NCBI GenBank assembly: GCA_963703605.1
Contig: CAVPFC010000033.1
Span: 62,001 to 126,000 of the forward strand
Direction of reading: 5' to 3'
Source: DASXKD01 sp963703605
Lineage (GTDB): Bacteria > Actinomycetota > Actinomycetes > Streptosporangiales > Streptosporangiaceae
DNA: 64,000 bases
Shown here: positions 26,237 through 35,881 of the stretch, one piece after another
Position numbering within the stretch: the first letter of the stretch is position 1
How the letters are laid out: each line of letters begins with the position of its first letter
Program-made: the position numbers and the translations under genes
Notes under the pieces: generated by a model
Told to the model about the DNA's origin: nothing
Seen by the model: only the letters and a program-made list of their open reading frames with translations
Database searches by the model: none

Positions 26237-27571
26237 ATGAGAGGCGGAGTAGTCCAAGTTCACGCTGGGCACCGCGGCCAGATCCCGGCGAAGGGCTCGT
26301 CGAGAAGGGGTGCCGGCCGCGTCTGCGTGATGCTGACCGGCGTCCTGGCCGCCGCCGGGCTCGCCGCGTGCGGCACGAGCGGCGCCGGCACCGGCGGCCC
26401 GGTGACCCTGAACTTCTACAACTTCCCCGACCCGTCCGGCGCGGTCCAGCAGGCCGCGACCAATTGCAGCGCGCAAAGCCATGGCAAGTACACGATCAAC
26501 TACAACAAGCTGCAAAACGCGGCCGACCAGCAGCGGCTTCAGATGGCCCGGCGGCTCGCCGCCGGGGACAGCTCGATGGACATCCTCGGGCTGGACGTGA
26601 CCTGGGAAGCCGAGTTCGCAACGGCGGGCTGGATCCGGCCGTGGACCGGCCAGTACAAGGCCGAGGCCATCAGGGGAACGCTCAAGGGCCCGCTGAATAC
26701 CGCCATCTGGCGGGGAAAGCTGGTCGCGGTCCCGTACAACAGCAACACCCAGCTGCTCTGGTACCGCTCCGACCTGGTGAAGACCCCGCCGAAGACATGG
26801 GCGCAGATGTTCAGCGACGCGGAGGCGCTGGCCCGCCAGGGCAAGCCGCACCTCATCGAGATCCAGGGCGCGCAGTACGAGGGCACCGTGGTGTGGTTCA
26901 ACACGCTGGTGGCCAGCGCGGGTGGCAGCATCCTGAACCCGGCCTCGACCGCCGCCCAGCTCGGCCCGCCCGCGCTCAAGGCGCTGTCGATCATGAAGCA
27001 GCTCGCCAGCTCCTCCGCCGCGGATCCCAGCCTGGGGGTCCAGATGGAGGACCAGAACAGGCTCGCGATGGAATCCGGCACCGCGGCGTTCGAGCTGAAC
27101 TACCCCTACGTCTATCCGTCGATGAAGGCCGACCAGCCCAAGCTGTTCAAGGTCTTCAAGTGGGCGCCGTACCCGAGCGTCTACCCGGGCAAGCCGGCCC
27201 GGGTCACGATCGGCGGCATCGACCTGGCGGTCAGCGCCTACTCGCAGCATCCGCAGCTCGCCTTCCAGGCGGCGCTGTGCCTGCGCAACGCCCAGAACCA
27301 GCTCACCGCGGCGATCAAGGGCGGGCTGCCGCCGACGCTGGCCAGCGTCTACAACAACCCGCAGATGCAGTCCGCCTACCCGTTCCGGCACCTGATCCTC
27401 CAGCAGGTCAACAACGGGTCCGTGCGGCCCAAGACGCCGCTCTACCAGGTGGTGTCCGTGGCGATCTCCCACCAGGTCTCCCCGCCGTCCTCGATCGACC
27501 CGGTGACCACCGAGCAGAGCCTGCGCACGCAGATCAACAACGCCCTGCAAGGCAAGGGGCTGACGCCATGA
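26237..27571 (+). CDS. Sugar ABC transporter substrate-binding lipoprotein (LpqY-like)
   Basis: A 444-residue extracytoplasmic binding protein of the family-1 carbohydrate type. The N-terminus is unusually long and basic (about 30 residues) before the hydrophobic stretch and lipobox LAAC (AAGLAACGTSG). The mature protein starts VTLNFYNFPDPSGAV and contains DILGLDVTWEAEFATAGW, typical of maltose/trehalose-binding relatives. ATG at 26237 follows GGAGG. Two permeases and an ATPase follow in the order of mycobacterial lpqY-sugA-sugB-sugC, a trehalose importer. The actual sugar here is not shown by sequence. Confidence 0.85.
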   Translation: MRGGVVQVHAGHRGQIPAKGSSRRGAGRVCVMLTGVLAAAGLAACGTSGAGTGGPVTLNFYNFPDPSGAVQQAATNCSAQSHGKYTINYNKLQNAADQQRLQMARRLAAGDSSMDILGLDVTWEAEFATAGWIRPWTGQYKAEAIRGTLKGPLNTAIWRGKLVAVPYNSNTQLLWYRSDLVKTPPKTWAQMFSDAEALARQGKPHLIEIQGAQYEGTVVWFNTLVASAGGSILNPASTAAQLGPPALKALSIMKQLASSSAADPSLGVQMEDQNRLAMESGTAAFELNYPYVYPSMKADQPKLFKVFKWAPYPSVYPGKPARVTIGGIDLAVSAYSQHPQLAFQAALCLRNAQNQLTAAIKGGLPPTLASVYNNPQMQSAYPFRHLILQQVNNGSVRPKTPLYQVVSVAISHQVSPPSSIDPVTTEQSLRTQINNALQGKGLTP

Positions 27572-27602
27572 CTAGCGCGCGTTCGTGCAGAGAGGCGGAC
27601 AG

Positions 27603-28547
27603 ATGACCACCACCACTCCCCCGGTCACCGTCCAGGAGCCAGTCGCCGCCGGGCGGCGCCGCAAGCCACGGCTGTCCGAGGGCGCGCGCGCGGAACGGCG
27701 GCTGGGCTGGCTGTTGTGCGCGCCCGCGGTGATCGTGATGGTCGCGGTGACCGCGTACCCGATCGGCTATGCCATCTACCTGTCGCTGGAGCGCTACATC
27801 CTGTCCGCCCCGCAGTTGACCAAGTTCGTCGGGTTCAGCAACTACGGCGCGGTCCTCAGTTCGCCGTTCTGGTGGCACGCGCTGATAGTCACCATCATCA
27901 TCACGGTGGTCTCGGTGGCGATCGAGCTGGTGCTCGGCATGCTGCTGGCGCTGCTCATGTACCGGACGATCTTCGGGCGGGGCACGGTCCGCACCACGAT
28001 GCTCATCCCGTACGGGATCGTCACCATCGTCGCCGCGTTCGGCTGGCAGTACGCCTGGACGCCGAGCACCGGCTACCTCTCGGCGCTGTTTCACAACAGC
28101 GCTCCGCTGACCAACACCAATGAGGCCATCGCGATCATCATCATCGCCGAGATCTGGAAGACCACCCCGTTCATGGCGCTGCTGCTGATGGCCGGCCTCT
28201 CCCTGGTACCAGAGGACCTGCTGAAGGCGGCGAAGGTGGACGGCGCCACCGCCTGGCAGCGGTTCTGGCGGATCACGGTGCCGCTGATGAAGCCCGCGAT
28301 CCTGGTCGCGTTGCTGTTCCGGACGCTGGACGCGTTCCGGATATTCGACAACATCTTCATCCTCACCAGCGGCGCGAACGGCACGTCTTCGGTGTCGATG
28401 CTCAACTACGACAATCTGTTCACCGGCTTCAACTTCGGGATCGGGTCGGCAATGTCGATCCTGATCCTGATCTGCGTCGCGATCATCGCGTTCGTGTTCA
28501 TCAGGGGCTTCGGCACCGCCGCTCCCGGAAGGGACATCCGGCGATGA
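27603..28547 (+). CDS. Sugar ABC transporter permease (SugA-like)
   Basis: A 314-residue inner-membrane permease with about six helices. The first follows a basic stretch (RRKPRLSEGARAERRLGW). The cytoplasmic EAA loop, which docks the ATPase, reads EDLLKAAKVDGATAWQRFWR near residue 205, followed by ITVPLMKPAILVALLF. ATG at 27603 is 31 nt after the binding-protein stop. It pairs with the next permease and the ATPase at 29442 as one importer. Confidence 0.88.
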   Translation: MTTTTPPVTVQEPVAAGRRRKPRLSEGARAERRLGWLLCAPAVIVMVAVTAYPIGYAIYLSLERYILSAPQLTKFVGFSNYGAVLSSPFWWHALIVTIIITVVSVAIELVLGMLLALLMYRTIFGRGTVRTTMLIPYGIVTIVAAFGWQYAWTPSTGYLSALFHNSAPLTNTNEAIAIIIIAEIWKTTPFMALLLMAGLSLVPEDLLKAAKVDGATAWQRFWRITVPLMKPAILVALLFRTLDAFRIFDNIFILTSGANGTSSVSMLNYDNLFTGFNFGIGSAMSILILICVAIIAFVFIRGFGTAAPGRDIRR

Positions 28548-28584
28548 GGACCGCTCATAGCACAGAAACGGAGGTGGGAGGCTG

Positions 28585-29418
28585 ATGGCAGCCACGACGG
28601 CACGGCAGCGGATCGGCTGGGGGACCGCCAACACGGTCGCGATCCTGCTGGCGCTCATCCCGGTGCTCTGGATCGTGTCCCTGTCGTTCAAGACGCCGAC
28701 CGCGATCACCGACCCCAGCTTCCTCCCGTCGCAGTGGACATGGTCGAACTACCACGGCATCCTGACCAGTTCCGAATTCATCCGGCCGCTGATCAACTCG
28801 ATCGGGATCGGGCTGATCGCCACGCTCATCTCTGTGGTGCTGGCCTCGATGGCGGCCTACGCGGTAGCCCGGCTGAGTTTCCCCGGCAAGGGCGCGCTGA
28901 TCGGGGTGTCGCTGCTCATCGCGATATTCCCGGTGATCGCGCTGGCGACGCCGCTGTTCAACATCGAGCGGATCCTCGGCCTGTTCGACACCTGGCCCGG
29001 CCTGATCGTTCCTTACGTCGCCCTCGGCTTGCCGCTCGGCATCTACACGCTGTCGGCGTTCTTCCGCGAGATCCCGTGGGAGCTGGAGAAGGCCGCCAAG
29101 GTGGACGGCGCCACGCCGTTCCAGGCGTTCGTGCGGGTCATCGCCCCGCTCGCCGCGCCCGGCATGGTCACCACCGCGATCCTGGTGTTCCTGTTCTGCT
29201 GGAACGAGTTCCTGCTCGCGATCACGCTGACATCCACGACCAGGGCGCGCACCGCGCCGGCTGCGATGGCCTTCTTCACCGGGAACTCAGCGTTCGCGGT
29301 GCCCACCGGGACGATCACCGCGGCCGCGGTGATCATCACCATCCCGATCATCATCTTCGTGCTGTTCTTCCAGCGGCGGATCGTCGCCGGGCTGACATCG
29401 GGCGCGGTCAAGGGCTAA
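28585..29418 (+). CDS. Sugar ABC transporter permease (SugB-like)
   Basis: A 277-residue second permease. After a short N-terminus it starts TVAILLALIPVLWIVSLSFK and has ITDPSFLPSQWTWSNYHGIL typical of MalG-type proteins. The EAA loop is WELEKAAKVDGATPFQAFVR, followed by VIAPLAAPGMVTTAILVFLF. ATG at 28585 follows GGAGGTGGGAGG. A 24-nt gap leads to the ATPase gene. Confidence 0.88.
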   Translation: MAATTARQRIGWGTANTVAILLALIPVLWIVSLSFKTPTAITDPSFLPSQWTWSNYHGILTSSEFIRPLINSIGIGLIATLISVVLASMAAYAVARLSFPGKGALIGVSLLIAIFPVIALATPLFNIERILGLFDTWPGLIVPYVALGLPLGIYTLSAFFREIPWELEKAAKVDGATPFQAFVRVIAPLAAPGMVTTAILVFLFCWNEFLLAITLTSTTRARTAPAAMAFFTGNSAFAVPTGTITAAAVIITIPIIIFVLFFQRRIVAGLTSGAVKG

Positions 29419-29441
29419 GCCCCGGACATAAGGAGCAGACA

Positions 29442-30834
<1,393 letters not shown>

Positions 30835-30842
<8 letters not shown>

Positions 30843-31677
30843 TTTCCCGGCGCAGCCGCTCGATGATCTCATCGTTCCACTGGTGGGTGCGCATGAGCCG
30901 GTACCGCTCGGCGGCGACCCGCATGTAGGCCTCGGCCTCGGTCCGCGAGCCGATCAGGTCGGCGGCCCGCAGCATGCGCACCACGGGTACGTATTCGTCG
31001 TCGTACCAGCGCTGCGCGACCTCGGCGCGATCGGCGAACTTGCCCTTGTCCTGCATGCACCGGAAGCCCCACGCTTCGACGGCTTCGCCGAGCTCCGCGT
31101 AGGACCACGGGTCGGTCACCGTGATCCTGGCCAGCGCCGCCGCGGGCAGCGGCACCCGCTCGCGGAATATCCGCTCGTAGCTTTTGACCAGCAGGTCCCG
31201 GCGGCCGCGAATGCCCGTGGGCGGAAGCTCGGTGCGCACCTCGGTGACGTAGGCCTCGATCGTCTTGGCTCCGGTGGCCAGCGCGATGGAGACGCGGTGA
31301 TGGCCGTCCTGCACGAAGTGCAGGTCGCCGATGCGGTATACGTCGATCGGCGGAATGGGCTCGCCGCGCCGCTGGGCCAGGGCAAGCCGCTCCCACCGCT
31401 CCCTGACCCGGCCGCTGGTGGGCCGGAACCGGCGGTCGAAGTCACGGGTGGAGTCGACGGTGCCGACCACCGTGCTTAGCTGGATGGTCTTGAGGCCGAG
31501 CCGCCGCTCGCCGCGAAACCCCAGGGCGGCGACGACCTCGTCGAACGGCAGGATCACATTGACGTCGTCGGGCTCGCGGCGCAGCCGCTGGGCCAGCCGG
31601 GCCAGCACCTGGTGGCGGCGGGCGCGGAGGAAGTCGTTCTCGACGTCGGCGCGCGGGAAACCGGTGTCAGCGGGCAT
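30835..31677 (-). CDS. ParB-like domain protein (ParB/Srx superfamily), function unknown
   Basis: A 280-residue protein. The core motif is near residue 130: PIPPIDVYRIGDLHFVQDGHHRVSIALATGAKTIEAYV in outline, matching the ParB/sulfiredoxin-fold block (variant of G-x-x-R, here DGHHR). No helix-turn-helix of a partition ParB is evident, so this is more like the non-partition ParB-like enzymes. Some of those are known to phosphorylate small molecules. ATG at 31675-31677 overlaps the end of the phosphoesterase gene by 11 nt, so the two are coupled. An ATP-grasp gene is divergent. A catalytic role is inference. Confidence 0.7.
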
Positions 31678-32368
31678 GGGACCGGCCGCTCGGGGAGGCT
31701 CGGGCACCGGCGCCGGGCTCGATGTCAACAAGGTGCCGCCCCACCACGTTGCGCACGACGGTCCTCCCGACCTGATGGTCCCTGGTCACCGCGCCGTAGG
31801 GGTGCACGTGGCCGTGCAGCAGCAAGGGCGGCTGGAGCCGGGCGGCGAGCCAGTTCAGCGCCCGGAACCCCTTGTGCGCCGGGTCCTCGGCGTCGCCGGC
31901 GCCCTCGGGTGGCGCGTGGGTGAGCAGCACGTCGACGCCGCGCCCGTCGCGCAACCGGCGCCACCGGGCCCGGCGGGCCAGCGCCCGGGCGCGGCGGGCC
32001 TGCTGCCGCTCGGTGTACTGGTTGGGGCCCGCGCTGTACCGGCGGCTGCCGCCGAGCCCGGCGATGCGCAGCCCGGCCACGTCGACGACCCGCCCTTCCG
32101 CACTGACCGCGCCGTCCGGCCAGGGCGGCCGGGCCGGCAGCCCGGCCCGGACCAGCAGCCCGGCCCGCGAGAGGCGGTAGCCGGAGATGTCGGGGTCGTG
32201 GTTGCCGGGGACGAATACCAGCGGCACGTCCAGCGCGTTCATCAGATGACCCAGGTAGTCGAAGGGAAGGTCGCCGCAGGCGACGATGAGCCGGGCGTCC
32301 CGCACGGGCCGCACGTCCGCGCAGAGCACGTCATCGACCTCATCGGATACCGCGAGGACGAGGACCAC
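31667..32368 (-). CDS. Metallophosphoesterase
   Basis: A 233-residue calcineurin-like phosphoesterase. Metal-binding motifs are present: VACGDLPFDY, FVPGNHDPD near residue 55, LLTHAPPEG and the final LLHGHVHPYG. The first metal motif is atypical (AVSDEVDD rather than the usual D-x-H), shared with a known actinobacterial subgroup as far as I recall. GTG at 32366-32368 (MVLVLAVSDEVDD) is chosen because TACGAT lies 7 nt upstream; ATG at 32398 is an alternative. It is cotranscribed with the ParB-like gene and divergent from the ATP-grasp gene. Confidence 0.8.
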   Translation of the reverse strand: MVLVLAVSDEVDDVLCADVRPVRDARLIVACGDLPFDYLGHLMNALDVPLVFVPGNHDPDISGYRLSRAGLLVRAGLPARPPWPDGAVSAEGRVVDVAGLRIAGLGGSRRYSAGPNQYTERQQARRARALARRARWRRLRDGRGVDVLLTHAPPEGAGDAEDPAHKGFRALNWLAARLQPPLLLHGHVHPYGAVTRDHQVGRTVVRNVVGRHLVDIEPGAGARASPSGRSHAR

Positions 32369-32375
32369 ATCCCCG

Positions 32376-32381
32376 ATCGTA
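32376..32381 (-). promoter_or_regulatory. -10 hexamer TACGAT, leaderless start of the phosphoesterase
   Basis: TACGAT ends 7 nt before the GTG at 32368. The placement supports the shorter of two possible starts. Confidence 0.45.
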
Positions 32382-32496
32382 TGCCGCGTTCTCGACACGG
32401 CGGCGCCTGCCGCAATAGCGTCCGGGTAAGTCGGTGCTAGCCCCGGGGCGACCCCCGGACCCCCGCAGTTGACCGGAGAAGACCTGGGAGGCGCTT

Positions 32497-33746
32497 GTGG
32501 ATGGTGAGGTCAGGCACCTGGTAGGGCTGCTGCTCGGGACGGAGGAGGACTGGCCCCGCGCGTTCGAGCACCTGGCCGCCGGCCTCGGCCCGGTAGCGGA
32601 TGGCACCGGGCGGCGGCACACCTTCGCCACCGAGCGGCTGACCATCGAGCCGTTCTCGCTCCGGTCCAAGCCGCGCACCGATCTGGTCATCGACCGGCTG
32701 GCGTACTGGTACTACCACCCGCGCGAGTGGCTCAAGAAGGTCGCGCTGATGGACGACGTGTACCTGCTGAACTCGCCGTTCACCTTCCAGGCCATGGAGA
32801 AGCACGCGGCGTACTGCGCCATGATGCGGCTCGGCCTGAAGGTGCCCGAGACGGTCCTGGTGCCGTACAAGAACCCGGTCGACCACGACAAGTACGCCTA
32901 CACGGCCCAGCGGTACAACCAGCCGTTCGACCTGGACACCATCGCCGGGCAGATCGGCTACCCGCTCTACATGAAGCCCTACGACGGCGGCGGCTGGCGG
33001 GGGGTCTCCCGGATCCGCAACGCGGACGAACTGCACGCCGCGTACAACTCCTCCGGCGGGATGCTCATGCACCTCCAGGCGTCGGTGGACTACGAGGTGT
33101 TCACCCGGGCGCTGTCGATCGGCGCGGAGACCATGGTGATGCGGTTCGACCCGGGGGCGCCGATGCACGAGCGGTACCGGGTCGACTACGACTTCCTCGC
33201 CCCGGAGACCGGGGCCGAGGTGGTCACCATCTCCCGGGTCGTCAACGCGTTCTTCCGCTGGGAGTTCAACTCCTGCGAGATGCTCGTCAAGGGCCGCGAG
33301 GTGTTCCCCATCGACTACGCCAACGCGTGCCCCGACGTGGCGCTGACCTCGCTGCACTACTACTTTCCCTGGGCGATCAAGGCACTGCTCAAGTGGACGG
33401 TGTTCTGCCTGGCGACGGGCAGGCAGCCGCGCCTGGACACCGACACCCGGCCCTACTTCGAGATCAGCGACCAGCCGGCCTGGACTACCGGCAGAAGCTG
33501 GACCGTTACGCCGCGCTCGCCGGCGCGCACTTCGCCGACGATCAGTACCACGACTTCTGCGCCGCCCACCTGGGGGACATCGACCAGCGGGTCCTCGACT
33601 GGGCCAGCGGCCCGGAGTTCGACCGGCTGCTCGTCGACACCGTCAGGTCCACCTATCCCGCGGACGAGCAGGACCGGTTCGTCGACCACCTCCGCGGCCT
33701 GACCGGCCTGTGGGTCCGCGACGAAACGGCCCGCCTGTCAGCCTGA
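32497..33746 (+). CDS. ATP-grasp family protein (frameshifted)
   Basis: About 416 residues once joined. The ATP-grasp region is recognised by VPETVLVPYK, IGYPLYMKPYDGGGWRGVSRI (nucleotide-binding Lys and Gly-rich loop), MLMHLQASVDYEVFTRAL and the metal-site stretch VFPIDYANACPDVALTSLHYYFPWA. This suggests an amide or peptide-bond ligase acting through an acyl phosphate. GTG at 32497 follows GGGAGG. The frame breaks near 33479-33481: one C missing from GGCCTGG restores QPALDYRQKLDRYAAL, and the second frame runs to 33746. Divergent from the phosphoesterase/ParB-like pair; substrate unknown. Confidence 0.75.
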
Positions 33747-33803
33747 CCCCCGCACACCCGCGGGCGTCATTGGTGATCGTTGTGACAGCCATGAGCAAAG
33801 AAC

Positions 33804-33826
33804 GTGATCGTTGTGGCAACGATCAC
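33804..33826. terminator. Bidirectional hairpin between convergent genes
   Basis: Perfect 10-bp stem GTGATCGTTG / CAACGATCAC with a TGG loop, between the ATP-grasp stop and the leftward fusion gene. A second left arm, GTGATCGTTGTG, occurs 31 nt upstream at 33773-33784. Confidence 0.65.
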
Positions 33827-33841
33827 TACCGTGGCGGGCGG

Positions 33842-35803
33842 TCAGCGGAACGCGGCGGCTATCGGGGCCAGGCGGAGCACGTCCGCTGGGCCGATCAGGT
33901 CGGGCAGGGAGATGAAGACGGTGGATACGCCGCGCTCGGCGAGCAGGCGGTAGCGGCCGATGTGGTCCGCGGCGGTGCCGCTGTGGTGGCGCCGGGCGAA
34001 GGCGGCCGCCGGGGTCCTGCCCCGGAGCCTCTCGACGACCGCGGCTGCGTGGACCCGGTCGTCGCCGATGACCGGGACGTCGAGCACGGTGATCTGCACG
34101 TCGGCCGGGTCGCGGCCGGCCTCGCGGCAGTGCTCGCGCAGCACAGCCAGCTTGCGGTCGACGGTGGCCAGGTCGGACGGGACGTTGCAGCCGTCGCCAA
34201 GCCGGGCGGCGATCCGCAGCGTGCGCCGCTCGCCGCCGCCGCCGACGATGATCGGCACGGCCGACACCGGGCGCGGGTAACAGGTCGTCTCCGGCAGGTC
34301 GACCCGCTCGCCCCGGTATGGCTTGGTGCCGGGCCGCCACAGCGCGCGCATCGTCTCGATCGCCGCCTCGAGCTGGTCGAGCCGCGCGCCGGCCGGGGGG
34401 AACGGCAGCCCGAACGCCGCGTGCTCGCGGTCCCACCAGCCCGCGCCGATGCCGCAGAACGCGCGGCCGCCGGTGAGCACGTCGAGCGTCGCGACGGCCT
34501 TCGCCACGATGCCCGGCGCGCGGAACGTCACGGGCGTGACCAGCGTGCCGAGGCGCAGCCCCGGCGCCAGGCCCGCCAGCATGCCCAGCGTCACCCACGG
34601 TTCGGGCATCGGCTCCCAGGCGCGGCCGGCCTGGGGGATCTGGATCAGGTGGTCGAGCAGCGCGATCCCGTCCAGCCCGGCGGACGCCGCAGCCGCGGCC
34701 ACCGCGGCGAGCCAGCCCGGCGGGTCGTCCGCCCACGGGAACCGGGAGATCTGGAGCACGAACGCCAGCCGGGCCGGCCGCTCACTCTGCTCGGCGGCGG
34801 CCCGGCGGGCACCCGGGCTGTGTGTGGGCTCGATGGCCGCCTCACCCTCGCGCACGACGAGGTCCCAGCCCTCGGGGCCGAGCTCCCCGGCCACGGCGGG
34901 CATCCGGCGTAGCTGGCCGTCCAGCACGGCGGCGGGCACGCTGCGGTCCCGCGCGGCGTTGCGGCTGCGGCACAGCGCCGGGTCGGTGTCGAACAGCACG
35001 GCGACCGCGGGCAGGCCCGCCTGCCGGGCCAGCTCACGCTGGCCGCGGCGGCGCTCCGGGTCGAGCCCGAGCGTGTCGACCACGGTGGTCAGGCCGCGCC
35101 GCAGCCTGGCCGCGACGATGTGATCCAGCAGCGCGAACGCGTCGGCCGAGGCGTCGAGATCGTGCTCGCCGCTGCCGACGACGCCGCGCAGGTGGTCGGA
35201 GGAGACCACCTCCTGCGGCCGGTACCTGGCGGCGGCCCAGGCCGACTTGCCGGAGCCGGACGCCCCGACGAGCACGACGAGCGCGGGGTCGGGCAGCGCG
35301 GTTGTCACGTCCTGGGTGTACCACAGTGCTGGCCAGGGCTGGGCAGGCCGGGGCTGGGCACGCCAGGGCGGCGCGGCCCCGCCGGCCCGGCACGGGTCAG
35401 CGGCCGGCTCCCTGACGTCCAGCCCCCGCTGCCGCAGTTCGGCCTCCACCCGGTAGATATCGGCCTGGCGGGCCCGCTCACCACCGGCCGGGCCGGCGCT
35501 CAGCGGCGGGCCGACCTGCAGCCGCTGGCAGGCGGTGCCCAGGGCGTCGACGTAGGCGCCGCGCACGGCCTGGAGGCGCAGGTTCTTGGCGGGGAAGCCG
35601 GGGCGGTTCTCCATGTCCTCTAGCTGGGCCCTGAGCCTGCGCAGGTTCGCGGTCAGCCGTTCCATCGGCTCCGGTTCCGGGGGCCGGGACCGGGACCATC
35701 TCCGGTCCCCGGCCCACTTGAACCCGCGCCACAAGGCGATCAGGCCGTAGGCCAGCGCCGTGGGCAGCATTATCACGAGGATGAATTCCACGTACGGGCT
35801 CAC
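33842..35803 (-). CDS. Membrane-anchored P-loop kinase / LLM F420-type oxidoreductase fusion
   Basis: One open frame of 653 residues. Residues 1-25 are a membrane helix (VEFILVIMLPTALAYGLIALW), 45-150 are helical and charged, and 150-165 are low complexity. Near residue 180 is a polynucleotide-kinase-like P-loop domain (VVLVGASGSGKSAWAAARY, TTVVDTLGLDPERRR, VLFDTDPALCRSRNAARDR). From about residue 340 is an LLM oxidoreductase of the F420 type (FVLQISRFPWADDPP, FCGIGAGWWDREH, VPIIVGGGGERRTLRIAA). GTG at 35803 has GGCGGAG upstream. An internal GTG at 35308 could start the kinase-oxidoreductase part (488 residues) with the first 165 codons as a separate gene, but no stop codon separates them. 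Partner and substrate unknown. Confidence 0.68.
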   Translation of the reverse strand: MSPYVEFILVIMLPTALAYGLIALWRGFKWAGDRRWSRSRPPEPEPMERLTANLRRLRAQLEDMENRPGFPAKNLRLQAVRGAYVDALGTACQRLQVGPPLSAGPAGGERARQADIYRVEAELRQRGLDVREPAADPCRAGGAAPPWRAQPRPAQPWPALWYTQDVTTALPDPALVVLVGASGSGKSAWAAARYRPQEVVSSDHLRGVVGSGEHDLDASADAFALLDHIVAARLRRGLTTVVDTLGLDPERRRGQRELARQAGLPAVAVLFDTDPALCRSRNAARDRSVPAAVLDGQLRRMPAVAGELGPEGWDLVVREGEAAIEPTHSPGARRAAAEQSERPARLAFVLQISRFPWADDPPGWLAAVAAAAASAGLDGIALLDHLIQIPQAGRAWEPMPEPWVTLGMLAGLAPGLRLGTLVTPVTFRAPGIVAKAVATLDVLTGGRAFCGIGAGWWDREHAAFGLPFPPAGARLDQLEAAIETMRALWRPGTKPYRGERVDLPETTCYPRPVSAVPIIVGGGGERRTLRIAARLGDGCNVPSDLATVDRKLAVLREHCREAGRDPADVQITVLDVPVIGDDRVHAAAVVERLRGRTPAAAFARRHHSGTAADHIGRYRLLAERGVSTVFISLPDLIGPADVLRLAPIAAAFR

Positions 35804-35881
35804 AGGGTCAAGTCTCCGCCAGCGGGGCAGGCTGTTCAAGTCGGGTACGCGCGACGCGGGCAACCGGCAGCGAGGAGCACC

